A stretch of DNA of 64,000 bases from CAWCWN01 sp963799245 (GCA_963799245.1 CAWCWN010000003.1:682001-746000), one strand, 5' to 3'. Shown: positions 27,964 through 36,168, counted from the stretch's first letter. Notes: a model not told the origin generated them from the letters alone. Numbers and translations are program-made.

Positions 27964-27974
27964 CTGAGTAACGT

Positions 27975-28055
27975 CTGTACTGGTGTGACAAATGTTGGCT
28001 CCCAGGAAAGCTCCTGGATCTTCTGGTATGCCTTGGTAATACTACTACGAGCCAT
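27975..28055 (-). pseudogene. Truncated reading-frame start (diiron-monooxygenase-like or intron ORF)
   Basis: On the minus strand, ATG 28055 opens MARSSITKAYQKIQELSWEP and continues TFVTPVQ before similarity ends. From memory, the N-terminus of propane-monooxygenase-type hydroxylase subunits (PrmA/MimA) reads S-L-TKAH-KI-EL-WEPTF-TP, a close match over about 20 residues. The fragment lies directly after a group II intron-like leader, so it could instead be the start of an intron-encoded protein. Only about 25 codons remain and the gene is certainly not functional. Confidence 0.35.
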
Positions 28056-28212
28056 AATGCTAGTTCATCTCCGTCTGACGAGCCTCTAAACGCTCGCTGA
28101 GGCCGTTTACAACTTGTCCAACTCCATTAAGGTAACTACACTCGTCGGGCGAGGGACCGCTGGTTCCCTTTCACTCAGTCCCACTTTCACTACATGGCAT
28201 TTCCGTTCGCAC
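28056..28212 (-). ncRNA. Group II intron 5' remnant (domain I-like)
   Basis: Read on the minus strand, it begins with GTGCG, the group II 5' splice-site pattern, followed by GGAAATGCCATGTAGTGAAAG. A GGGAC...GTCCC hairpin containing GGGAACCAGCG and a GCCTC...GAGGC hairpin after GTTGTAAACG come next. It ends in GAGATGAACTAGC just before an ATG. This order resembles the leader of bacterial intron RNAs of the Chloroflexi-like (CL) type. No reverse transcriptase, domain V or domain VI is present, so it is a truncated relic. Confidence 0.45.
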
Positions 28213-28566
28213 TACCGGAAGAAGTCGACAACTTACCCCACCGCCGAACTTTGAAGTAAAATACTAACCTGCTCTACCTTATAGCTAATCTGGGCCACCA
28301 AAAGGTACGGTGGGTCCGCACGGCTATTGCAAGAGACAGCGCCGTCCATCCTTCACCCACTTACCATTTCGGTCGATAGAATCTTACCATGAAGGCAGTG
28401 AGGGAAAAGTGAGAATAACAGCTGTGACGGTGAAAATTAGCACCCCTCGTCGCTATCACATGGACAAAGTCTATACAATGTGTTACATAATACATGCGTA
28501 CTCCTGCCTTCTAGATAAGTTTTAGCGCTCTGTCTACATGTCATATTTAACTTTAAAAGGACAGGC
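28213..28566. other. Intergenic region before the kinase gene
   Basis: About 350 bases with no gene seen. A weak hairpin (CCACC...GGTGG at about 28295-28313) is present. The promoter for the two-component pair should lie here; none is obvious. Confidence 0.4.
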
Positions 28567-29445
28567 ATGGCACATCGCCATCCCTCATTGCAGCGGGGTA
28601 GAGATATGCCCGGTCAACTTAATCGCGTCAACCTATCAATCGCCTCGCCATCAGAGATCGAACGCACCGCACGTCAACTGAGGGTCATGCGTGAGGGCTT
28701 CCTGACGGGTAGCCTCACCATGCACACTCCCCGCTCCATGATCCTGGAATCCTGGCAGCGCTGCAGTAACATGCGCGTCAACCTCTCACGGCGTTGCGCC
28801 CCCCTTGCCGTCGCCAGGGAGTCCCAGCTCGAGCACCTGCTGCACAACATTGCCGGCCAGACTGGCCGGCTCGAGCGCCTGCTTGACCTCTCGCGCATCG
28901 AGGCCGGGGCCCTCCCACTCGACCGTGACTGGACCGAGCTCCCCGTGTTGATTGCCGATACCCTGGCAAAATTCGCGAATCTCAACAGTGACTGTAAAAT
29001 TGAGCGCCACCTGGCTGCCGACTTACCCCTGCACTACGTCGACCCAGACCGCTTTGTCCAGGTCCTCTGGAACCTGCTTGAAAACGCCAGTAAGTACTCT
29101 TCGCCATGTTCACCGATCAGGGTGGAGGCCAGTTGGACCGGCTCGGAGGTACTGATCGGGGTAGCCGACTGGGGACCGGGCATACCGGCCGGCGAGCGCG
29201 AGCGGATCTTCCAGCACTTCTATCGCCTTGATAGAGATCAGAGAGCCCACACCCAGGGCAGTGGCCTGGGCCTGGCTATCTGCCGGGGTATTGTGGAGGC
29301 CCACAATGGGAGGATCTGGGTAGAGGACAGGCCGGGAGGCGGCAGCGTCTTTCTCATTGCGTTACCCCTGCCACCGCCTGACCCCACCGCAATCGAGGCT
29401 TCAGAGGAACCTGAGTTGTGCACTGTTAGCACTGGAGGGCAATGA
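28567..29445 (+). CDS. Histidine-kinase-like protein lacking the phospho-acceptor box
   Basis: A 292-residue soluble protein. Residues about 30-95 resemble the N-terminus of AcoR-type GAF regulators (ILESWQRCSNMRVNLSRRCA then PLAVARESQLEHLL). From about residue 100 it matches the second half of a KdpD-type dimerisation domain (LERLLDLSRIEAGALPLDRD), followed by a complete HATPase with N-box NLLENASKYS, G1 WGPGIPAGERERIFQHFYR and G2 GSGLGLAICRGIVEAHNG. The H-box (S-H-E/D-L-R-T-P) that carries the phosphorylated His is absent. It may be an in-frame deletion product, a phosphatase or a partner of another kinase. Four bases separate it from the response regulator gene. Confidence 0.8.
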   Translation: MAHRHPSLQRGRDMPGQLNRVNLSIASPSEIERTARQLRVMREGFLTGSLTMHTPRSMILESWQRCSNMRVNLSRRCAPLAVARESQLEHLLHNIAGQTGRLERLLDLSRIEAGALPLDRDWTELPVLIADTLAKFANLNSDCKIERHLAADLPLHYVDPDRFVQVLWNLLENASKYSSPCSPIRVEASWTGSEVLIGVADWGPGIPAGERERIFQHFYRLDRDQRAHTQGSGLGLAICRGIVEAHNGRIWVEDRPGGGSVFLIALPLPPPDPTAIEASEEPELCTVSTGGQ

Positions 29446-29449
29446 TGCT

Positions 29450-30139
29450 ATGTCGCACGTCAACCATCGCATCCTCCTGGTAGACGATGACCCGGGGATC
29501 ATGACAGCGGTTAAACATTCTCTGGCCACCCATGGATATAGGATGATGACGGCCAGCGACGGTATTGAGGCTTTAGCCGCGTACGAACACGAACTGCCGG
29601 ACCTTATCCTGCTTGACCTGGAGATGCCTCGCTGCGACGGCTTACAGGTCTGCCAGCGCATACGTGAACACTCCTCCATCCCCATCATCGTACTGAGCGT
29701 CAAGGGCAGCGAAGCAGATATCGTATCCGTGCTCGACCTGGGCGCTGACGACTACCTGGTCAAGCCCTTCCGCCTGGCCGAGCTGCTTGCTCGCGTACGG
29801 GCTGTCATGCGGCGCGGCAACACAACCCTGGCAACCAGGGTGACGTGCGGCGAGTTAGAGATCGATACCGAGAAGCATAAAGTAAGTATTGCTGGCCGCG
29901 TAGTCACCCTTACACCCATCGAATATGCCCTCCTGGAAGAGCTGGCGAAAAACGTTGGGCGCGTCCTGACCACCCACCTGCTCCTGCAGCGGGTATGGGG
30001 CCCTCAATATAGCGACGCAACCGACTATGTCAAGGGTGTCATCCGCCGCCTGCGCGTCAAACTGGAGCCTGACCCGGCTCATCCACGCTATATCATCACC
30101 GAGCCACACCTGGGATACAGGTTGAGCGACTGCCTGTAA
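29450..30139 (+). CDS. OmpR/KdpE-type response regulator
   Basis: A 229-residue two-domain regulator. The receiver domain has the acidic pair in ILLVDDDPGI, the phosphorylated Asp in LILLDLEMPRCDG, a Ser in IIVLSVKGSE and Lys in DDYLVKPFR. The C-terminal winged helix has LTPIEYALLEELAKNVGRVL and YVKGVIRRLRVKLEPDP, and ends in LGYRL, close to KdpE. It would bind promoter DNA when phosphorylated. ATG 29450 has GGAGGG 10 bases upstream, inside the end of the kinase gene. No kdpFABC genes are in the window, so the target is unknown. Confidence 0.93.
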   Translation: MSHVNHRILLVDDDPGIMTAVKHSLATHGYRMMTASDGIEALAAYEHELPDLILLDLEMPRCDGLQVCQRIREHSSIPIIVLSVKGSEADIVSVLDLGADDYLVKPFRLAELLARVRAVMRRGNTTLATRVTCGELEIDTEKHKVSIAGRVVTLTPIEYALLEELAKNVGRVLTTHLLLQRVWGPQYSDATDYVKGVIRRLRVKLEPDPAHPRYIITEPHLGYRLSDCL

Positions 30140-30150
30140 GAAACACCCAC

Positions 30151-30180
30151 TTGACAACTCGACCATGATGACTGTATGCT
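30151..30180 (+). promoter_or_regulatory. Promoter of the T-box/lysine operon
   Basis: A perfect -35 TTGACA (30151-30156) and -10 TATGCT (30175-30180) are separated by 18 bp. They start 11 bases after the response-regulator stop codon. The transcript would enter the first T-box leader about 30 nt later. Confidence 0.7.
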
Positions 30181-30211
30181 GTATGTAGCAAAGCAAAAAC
30201 AGCACAGCGTA

Positions 30212-30496
30212 AGAGCTTTGAAGAGACAAGTAACGGTTGTTAGCTGCGTCCAGAGAATGGGCGGGTGGTGGAAAGCCCATACGTCGGCAGGCCGTGAAAA
30301 AAACTCGGAGCCGCGAGAAGAAATCGCGTCAGCGAAAGTAGACCTCTGCCGGTTGCCCCCGTTAGCGGGCGGAAGTACATCAGTACTCGACGAGGTTGAT
30401 GCCGCGAGGTATCAACGAACAAAGGTGGTACCACGAGAGCTGTAGACATCGCTCTTCGTCCTTTTCAGCGTAAAGCAGGGATGAGGGGCGTTTTTA
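30212..30496 (+). promoter_or_regulatory. T-box riboswitch 1 (tRNA-Lys, AAA specifier)
   Basis: This has the full T-box layout. Stem I contains CCAGAGAATGG and GGGTGGTGGAAAGCCC (the AG-bulge and distal-loop region). The specifier region GTG-AAAAAAA-CTCGGAGC (30294-30312) includes the lysine codon AAA. The stem II/IIA-B region is followed by the antiterminator T-box AAAGGTGGTACCACGAG (30421-30437). A terminator hairpin starts at CGCTCTTCGTCC (30450) and ends at GGGGCG with TTTTT (30485-30495). Uncharged tRNA-Lys(UUU) should pair with AAA and with the T-box bulge and allow read-through. The specifier assignment is by alignment to the conserved following segment. Confidence 0.9.
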
Positions 30497-30514
30497 TATG
30501 CCCTCATCTCCGCA

Positions 30515-30806
30515 CAAGCCTGGAAGGGACGAGTAACAGTTCCCTGTTGCGTGAAGAGAGCGGGCGAGTGGTGCAAAGCCTGTATGTCAACGAACTGTGA
30601 AAAAGATCCTGGAGCTGCGAGAAGAAATCGCGTCAGCGAAAGTAGACCTCTGCCGGTTGCCCCCGTTAACGGGCGGAAGTACATCAGTACTCGATGAGGC
30701 CAATATCGTGAGGTATTGGCGCACGAAGGTGGTACCACGAACGTTGCGCAAGGCGCTTTTCGTCCTTCCATCCCTGTATAAGGGTGGACGAAGAGCGCCT
30801 TTTATA
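30515..30806 (+). promoter_or_regulatory. T-box riboswitch 2 (tRNA-Lys, AAG specifier)
   Basis: A second complete T-box leader lies about 300 bases after the first. It has GAAGAGAGCGGGCGAGTGGTG in stem I, specifier region GTGAAAAAGATCCTGGAGC (AAG at 30603-30605), T-box GAAGGTGGTACCACGAAC (30725-30742), and a strong terminator stem GGCGCTTTTCGTCC (30752-30765) pairing with GGACGAAGAGCGCC, then TTTTA. The central part, from GCGAGAAGAAATCGCGTCAG onward, is nearly identical in both copies for about 90 bases. Tandem duplication followed by change of the specifier is therefore likely. It ends about 50 bases before lysW. Confidence 0.9.
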
Positions 30807-30854
30807 TATCCCTGGGTATTGCATATCGAGCAAAGAAGAAGGAGGAACCAACCT

Positions 30855-31016
30855 ATGACACCATGTCCTGAGTGCGCAGCCGAAATTAGTCTCCAGGGTC
30901 TGCTGGTCGGAGAGATCATTTACTGCCCCGATTGTAACGCGGAGCTCGAAGTGCTCAATCTGGAAGAGCCTGTAGTTGCCCTGGCCCCACAGGTGGAAGA
31001 AGACTGGGGGGAGTAG
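30855..31016 (+). CDS. lysW: Lysine biosynthesis carrier protein LysW
   Basis: A 53-residue acidic carrier protein. Its zinc finger is CPECAAEISLQ...YCPDC and it ends in the diagnostic EEDWGE, whose terminal Glu side chain holds the growing amino acid. LysW protects the amino group of alpha-aminoadipate during conversion to lysine and offers a negatively charged surface to the enzymes. AGGAGG about 9 bases before ATG 30855 supports the start. It is the first gene after the two T-boxes. Confidence 0.95.
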   Translation: MTPCPECAAEISLQGLLVGEIIYCPDCNAELEVLNLEEPVVALAPQVEEDWGE

Positions 31017-31020
31017 CACC

Positions 31021-31884
31021 ATGCGCCTGGCAATGCTTACATCAAGAATTCGCGTGGAAGAGAAACTGTTGCTTGAGGCGCTGAGGCAACGCGCAATTGC
31101 GTTCGATATCATCGATGACCGGCAATTGCTGCTCGACCTGGCCAGCGCCGATGCGCGCTGGCGGCAGTATGATGCCGTGCTCTGCCGCAGCCTGAGCCAG
31201 GCACGCGGACTGGCGATCCTGCATGTTCTTGAGCACTGGGGCCTGCGGGTACACAACTCGGCCGCGGTGACCGCAACATGCAATGACAAACTCCTCACAA
31301 CGCTGCAACTGCTGCGCGCCGGCATCCCGACGCCGCGCACACTGCTCGCTTTCGATCCCACGACAGCCATCGCAGGCATTGAAACGCTAGGCTATCCAGT
31401 TGTGCTCAAACCCACCGCGGGCTCGTGGGGACGTTTACTGGCGCGTATCAATGACCGCGATGCGGCAGAGGCGGTCCTCGAACACCAGGAGACGCTCGGC
31501 ACTTATGCGCACCATATTCACTATGTGCAGGAGTATATCCCTAAGCCGCAGCGGGATATTCGCGCCTTTGTGGTCGGAGAACGGACCATCTGCGCGATCT
31601 ATCGCGCCAGTGAACACTGGGTCACCAATACCGCCAGAGGCGCGCAAACCCTCAACTGCCCCGTCACACCTGAACTCGAACACCTGTGCAGGCGCGCGGC
31701 GCAGGCTGTCGGGGGCGGCATCCTGGCCATCGACCTGCTGGAGGACCCGCAGCGCGGCCTGCTGGTCAATGAAATCAACGCCACGATGGAATTTCGTAAC
31801 AGCATTGCTCCAACAGGCGTCGATATTCCCAATATGATGCTTGATTATATCCTCAGTGAGGTCAGGGAAGGAGTTGTACGATGA
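31021..31884 (+). CDS. lysX: Alpha-aminoadipate-LysW ligase LysX
   Basis: A 287-residue ATP-grasp enzyme of the RimK superfamily that joins alpha-aminoadipate to the C-terminal Glu of LysW at the cost of ATP. The ATP-binding PVVLKPTAGSWGRLLARIND, the RDIRAFVVG segment and the metal-binding NEINATMEFRN are clear. It starts 4 bases after lysW and overlaps lysY by 4 bases (ATGA). A dual role with glutamate for arginine (ArgX-like) cannot be excluded from sequence. The downstream aminoadipate genes and the lysine T-boxes favour lysine. Confidence 0.93.
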   Translation: MRLAMLTSRIRVEEKLLLEALRQRAIAFDIIDDRQLLLDLASADARWRQYDAVLCRSLSQARGLAILHVLEHWGLRVHNSAAVTATCNDKLLTTLQLLRAGIPTPRTLLAFDPTTAIAGIETLGYPVVLKPTAGSWGRLLARINDRDAAEAVLEHQETLGTYAHHIHYVQEYIPKPQRDIRAFVVGERTICAIYRASEHWVTNTARGAQTLNCPVTPELEHLCRRAAQAVGGGILAIDLLEDPQRGLLVNEINATMEFRNSIAPTGVDIPNMMLDYILSEVREGVVR

Positions 31885-32942
31885 GCCAATTGCGTGTTGC
31901 CATCGCCGGTGGCTCCGGCTACACCGGCGGAGAACTACTACGGCTGCTGGCCTTCCACCCTCGCGTCGAGCTAACACAGGTCGCCTCCAGCAACCATGCG
32001 GGTAAGTACGTGCATAGCGTCCATCCAAATTTACGTAAGCTAAGCACGCTTCGCTTCTGTCGCCCCGATGACCTGTTGTCATGCGATGTTCTGTTTCTCT
32101 GCCTGCCACACGGGATATCGTCGCTCGAAATTGAGCGCTACCGCGGCATTGCCCCGCGGATTATCGACCTGGCAGCGGATTTCAGGTTGCGCTCCACCAC
32201 ACTCTACGAGCAATGGTACCAGGAGCCGCATCACGCTCCCCAGCTCTTGCGCACAGCGGTCTATGGCCTGCCGGAACTGCACCGCGCCGAACTGCCGGAC
32301 GCTGCGCTTGTGAGTGGCACCGGCTGTATGGCAACCGCTGCGCTGCTGGGCCTGGCGCCCCTCTATCGCGCTGGCCTGGTGGACAGCGCGCTGCCCCTTG
32401 TAGTGGAAGCCAAGGTGGGCTCATCTGCGGCGGGGGCGACTCCTGGCAGCGGCAGTCATCATCCCGATCGGAGTGGCGCTGTGCGCTCGTTTCAGCCTAC
32501 GGGCCATCGTCATACCGCCGAGCTTCTGCAAGAGCTCGGGCTGCTCTCAAGCGAGAGGCTCCCCCAGACCATCGCCTTCTCCGCCACCGCTGTCGAACTG
32601 GTACGCGGGGTACTCGTCACCGCCCATGTCTTTGTGAATGAGGAGATAGACGAACGGACATTGTGGCGGCTCTACCGCGCGGCATATCAACGCGAGCCGT
32701 TCATTCGCCTGGTCAAAGAGCAGGGTGGGGTCTATCGCTATCCGGAGCCAAAGATCCTGGCCGGAAGCAACTTTTGTGATATTGGTTTTGAACTGGACCC
32801 CACTTCACGCAGGGTGGTAATACTCGCCGCCCTGGATAATCTAATGAAAGGCGCAGCAGGCAATGCCGTCCAGGCCCTCAACTGTATGCACTCGTGGGAT
32901 GAGACACTGGGGCTGACCTTTCCTGGCCTGCACCCCGTGTAG
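31881..32942 (+). CDS. lysY: LysW-aminoadipate-semialdehyde (ArgC-type) reductase LysY
   Basis: A 353-residue NADPH-dependent reductase that reduces LysW-aminoadipyl phosphate to the semialdehyde. It starts with the dinucleotide fold VAIAGGSGYTGGELLRLLA. The catalytic Cys lies in VSGTGCMATAALLGLAPL and the His in QPTGHRHTAELLQ. It ends in the family pattern NLMKGAAGNAVQALN. Length is close to ArgC/LysY. Its ATG overlaps the lysX stop. Confidence 0.95.
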   Translation: MSQLRVAIAGGSGYTGGELLRLLAFHPRVELTQVASSNHAGKYVHSVHPNLRKLSTLRFCRPDDLLSCDVLFLCLPHGISSLEIERYRGIAPRIIDLAADFRLRSTTLYEQWYQEPHHAPQLLRTAVYGLPELHRAELPDAALVSGTGCMATAALLGLAPLYRAGLVDSALPLVVEAKVGSSAAGATPGSGSHHPDRSGAVRSFQPTGHRHTAELLQELGLLSSERLPQTIAFSATAVELVRGVLVTAHVFVNEEIDERTLWRLYRAAYQREPFIRLVKEQGGVYRYPEPKILAGSNFCDIGFELDPTSRRVVILAALDNLMKGAAGNAVQALNCMHSWDETLGLTFPGLHPV

Positions 32943-32965
32943 GTAGGCAAGACGAGAGGTATGTT

Positions 32966-33856
32966 ATGACACTTGTTGTAAAGATTGGCGGAGGCGCCGC
33001 CATCGCGACGGCCAGCATTCTCGCTGAACTGGCCACACGCGTCAAGCTAGGAGAACAGGTTGTCCTCCTGCACGGCGGCTCGGCACTCACAAACGCGCTC
33101 TCCCAGCAGCTGGGTCAGCCCGTACGTATGATCACCTCACCAGGCGGTATGGTCAGCCGCTACACCGACGGTGAGACACTGCGCATCTATGCGATGGCTG
33201 TTGCCGGCCAGATCAACACCGCGACCGTGGCGGACCTGCAACGCCTGGGAGTAAACGCCTTCGGGCTAACGGGAGTCGATGGCAGGCTGCTCCTGGCAAA
33301 ACGCAAGTCAGCTGTGCGTTCGCTCACCCCGCAAGGGCGTACGCTGATAGTGCGCGATGATTACACCGGCCAGATCGAACAGGTCAATGAGACGCTGCTG
33401 CGCCAGCTGCTTGCCTGGGGTTATACCCCCGTCATCGCCCCCCTGGCACTGAGCCACGAGGGAGAGCGCTTGAATGTCGACGGCGACCGCGCCGCTGCCG
33501 CGGTCGCCGCAGCTCTGGGCGCCGAGGCCCTGATCATCATAACAAATGTACCCGGTCTGCTTACTGACCCGCAGGATGAGACGACGCTCATCTCAAGCAT
33601 TTCCGCTGACCAGCTTGACTCCTTTATGGGATATGCCAGGGGGAGGATGCGCACAAAACTGCTCGCGGCCCAGCAGGCCCTGCAGGCTGGCGTGGACAGG
33701 GTCTTCATCGGGGGCGCTTCGCTCGCGAACGCACTCGCGGGCCACGGAACGACGCTTGTGCGCGTGGGGGAAGGAGCGGCACCAGAATTGAAGCAGTACG
33801 AGCAACAGCGCACGGGAACTTGCGGCGCCATCCCCATAGAAAGGAGGTTGTTATGA
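32966..33856 (+). CDS. lysZ: LysW-aminoadipate kinase LysZ
   Basis: A 296-residue amino-acid kinase family enzyme that phosphorylates the delta-carboxyl of LysW-bound aminoadipate. It has the N-terminal VVKIGGGAAI phosphate loop, VLLHGGSALTNALSQQLGQP, the substrate region SRYTDGETLRIYAMAVAGQ, LNVDGDRAAAAVAAALGAE and the nucleotide-binding end TNVPGLLTDPQD. The last ~30 residues extend beyond the usual end of the fold. Its stop overlaps the next start as ATGA at 33853-33856. Confidence 0.94.
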   Translation: MTLVVKIGGGAAIATASILAELATRVKLGEQVVLLHGGSALTNALSQQLGQPVRMITSPGGMVSRYTDGETLRIYAMAVAGQINTATVADLQRLGVNAFGLTGVDGRLLLAKRKSAVRSLTPQGRTLIVRDDYTGQIEQVNETLLRQLLAWGYTPVIAPLALSHEGERLNVDGDRAAAAVAAALGAEALIIITNVPGLLTDPQDETTLISSISADQLDSFMGYARGRMRTKLLAAQQALQAGVDRVFIGGASLANALAGHGTTLVRVGEGAAPELKQYEQQRTGTCGAIPIERRLL

Positions 33857-36168
33857 TTGCAACTATTGACCTGGAGAACACATACAGCAGCGGAGTCTAT
33901 CGCAAGCGACCTCTCGTCCTGGTGCGAGGCAGTGGCGCCAGTGTATGGGATGCCGAAGGACGAGCATATATCGACTGTACGGCGGGTTACGGCATCGCGA
34001 ATATCGGCCATGGCCGGCCCGAAATCGCTGCCGCACTTGCAGCACAGGCCCAACGCCTCATAACCTGTCCCGAACTTGTCTACAATGACGTTCGCGCTCG
34101 CCTCCTGGAGCGTCTCGCAGGTCTTACTCCCGAGGGTCTGACGCACATCTTTCTCTGCAACAGCGGCACCGAGGCTGTTGAGGGCGCGCTCAAATTCGCG
34201 CGCCTTGCCAGCGGCCGCACCGAAATAGTCGCCATGCTGCGCAGCTTCCATGGGCGCACGATGGGCGCGCTGGCAACGACCTGGGAGCCACACTACCGCG
34301 AGCCCTTCGAGCCGCTTGTTCCCGCCATCAGCCATATCCGCTACAATGATCTTGCGGCGGCAGAGGCGGCCATCGGCGAAAAGACCGCAGCGGTGATCAT
34401 CGAGCTGGTACAGGGAGAAGGGGGCGTACACGTCGCCAGTGAGGAGTATATACGTGGTCTCGCCGCGCTCTGCCGCGAGCGCGGGGCGCTGCTGATCGTC
34501 GACGAGGTACAGACAGGCTTTGGACGTACAGGGCGCCTCTTCGCGAGCGATCACTATAACCTGCAGGCAGATATCCTCTGCCTGGCAAAGTCCATCGCGG
34601 CCGGTGTGCCAATGGGCGCGATCTGCCTGGGGCCGCGTGTAATGGAGAGCGGGCGCATCAGCGCGGGCGTGCATGGAAGCTCCTTTGGCGGCAATCCATT
34701 AGCCTGTGCGGCGGCGCTTGCGACACTCGACATTCTGGAAGCAGAGGGGCTGCCCGGACGCGCCGCCGCTCTTGGCACATACGCCCTGGAGCGGCTGGGT
34801 AGCTTGCATTCCCCACTTATACGCGCAATACGTGGCAGAGGACTGCTGCTGGGCATCGAACTGCGCCAGCGCGCGCAACCTTACCTTGAAGCGCTGCTTG
34901 AACGAGGCGTTTTCGCCTTGCAGGCCGGGCCCAACGTCATCCGCCTGCTACCTCCTCTGGTGATTACAGAGGAGCAGCTCGACCATGTGCTGGACGCGCT
35001 GGCGGATGTGCTGGGTGCGGCGCCAGCGCGCAAAGAGACGGCTGGAGCGAGCTTTACGCCTGTCGCTCCCTCCCCGGAGGTGGACCTACTCCAGACTATG
35101 CTCGGCATTGCGAGCTATTCGCACGAGGAGTCCACGCTGGCGCGCTACCTGCTTGAGCAGGCACAGCGTGCGCAGCTCTGCACGCATATAGACGAGACCG
35201 GCAACTTCATCGCCAGCACGCACCCATGCCCATGGGACAGCGACGCGTACCCCTTGATCTTACTCGGCCACATGGATACAGTACGTGGTTTCATCCCGGT
35301 AAGGCTGCAAGAGGGCGTGCTTTATGGCCGCGGCGCGGTAGACGCGAAAGGGGCGCTCGCGGCCTTCCTGTGTGCTACCGCCCGACTTAGACGTTCGGTA
35401 TCCCTCACGGACATAAAGCATCCTCTGGTTGTGATCGGCGCCGTCGAAGAAGAGTCCGCCACCTCGCGCGGCGCGCGCGCGATCGTGGATCGCTACCAAC
35501 CTCTGGGCTGTATCATCGGAGAACCCAGCGGCAGCCAGGCCATGACGATCGGCTACAAAGGCAGATTACTGGTGGAGTACTGCGTGAGCCACCCGCAGTC
35601 CCATAGCGCGGGTCCACAGCCAGGCGCCGGCGAGATGGCCGCCGCCTTCTGGCAGCGGGTGCGCCAGCACGCCACGGCATGGAACAAGGAGCATACGCCG
35701 GACTCCGCCTTCGCCGCCCTCCAGCCTTCATTGCGCAATATTTCCAGCGCACAGGATGGCTTTGTGGAGTGGAGCCGCCTCCTGATCAGCTATCGTTTGC
35801 CTCCGGCTTATGCGAGCACAAGCCTGCGCGCTCTGCTGCTGGGCTGGGCCAACGAAGATGGGGCTCAACTCAGTTTTAGGGGAGAGGAGGTGGCATTTCA
35901 GACAACGCGTACGACATCCCTGGCAAGGGCCTTCACCACCGCTATTCGCGCCACAGGCGGGCTCCCGCGCTTCAAACACAAGACGGGGACATCGGACATG
36001 AACGTAGTCGCTCCGACCTGGGGCCCGAACATCCTGGCGTATGGACCGGGCGACTCTCGCCTCGATCACACACCTCGGGAGCACATACATATCAGCGAGT
36101 ATCTTGCCGCCATCGATGTACTCGAGTTGGTGCTGCGAGAGCTTACCCTGCGAGAGGAAACGTTATGA
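33853..36168 (+). CDS. Fused LysJ aminotransferase - LysK hydrolase
   Basis: A 771-residue protein that carries two consecutive steps in one chain. Residues 1-388 are a class III PLP aminotransferase (LysJ) with NSGTEAVEGALKFAR, the cofactor Asp 217 in LIVDEVQTGFGRTG and the Schiff-base Lys 246 in CLAKSIAAGVPMGA. A linker of about 20 residues rich in Ala, Pro and Thr follows. Residues ~410-771 are a zinc peptidase (LysK) that releases lysine from LysW, with LLGHMDTVRG (His 473, Asp 475), GRGAVDAKGALAAF (Asp 497), AVEEESATSRGAR (Glu pair 532-533), CIIGEPSG, KHKTGTSDMN and the late His in HTPREHIHISEY. No stop or internal start with a ribosome site separates the halves. These are normally separate genes. 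Confidence 0.95.
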   Translation: MIATIDLENTYSSGVYRKRPLVLVRGSGASVWDAEGRAYIDCTAGYGIANIGHGRPEIAAALAAQAQRLITCPELVYNDVRARLLERLAGLTPEGLTHIFLCNSGTEAVEGALKFARLASGRTEIVAMLRSFHGRTMGALATTWEPHYREPFEPLVPAISHIRYNDLAAAEAAIGEKTAAVIIELVQGEGGVHVASEEYIRGLAALCRERGALLIVDEVQTGFGRTGRLFASDHYNLQADILCLAKSIAAGVPMGAICLGPRVMESGRISAGVHGSSFGGNPLACAAALATLDILEAEGLPGRAAALGTYALERLGSLHSPLIRAIRGRGLLLGIELRQRAQPYLEALLERGVFALQAGPNVIRLLPPLVITEEQLDHVLDALADVLGAAPARKETAGASFTPVAPSPEVDLLQTMLGIASYSHEESTLARYLLEQAQRAQLCTHIDETGNFIASTHPCPWDSDAYPLILLGHMDTVRGFIPVRLQEGVLYGRGAVDAKGALAAFLCATARLRRSVSLTDIKHPLVVIGAVEEESATSRGARAIVDRYQPLGCIIGEPSGSQAMTIGYKGRLLVEYCVSHPQSHSAGPQPGAGEMAAAFWQRVRQHATAWNKEHTPDSAFAALQPSLRNISSAQDGFVEWSRLLISYRLPPAYASTSLRALLLGWANEDGAQLSFRGEEVAFQTTRTTSLARAFTTAIRATGGLPRFKHKTGTSDMNVVAPTWGPNILAYGPGDSRLDHTPREHIHISEYLAAIDVLELVLRELTLREETL

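Noticed and set aside
30240..30919. Leftward open frames across the T-box leaders
   Set aside because: They mirror each other because the two T-boxes are duplicates. The RNA elements explain the sequence.
33421..34674. 417-codon open frame opposite lysZ and lysJ
   Set aside because: It spans the boundary of two conserved genes on the other strand and has no recognisable domain.
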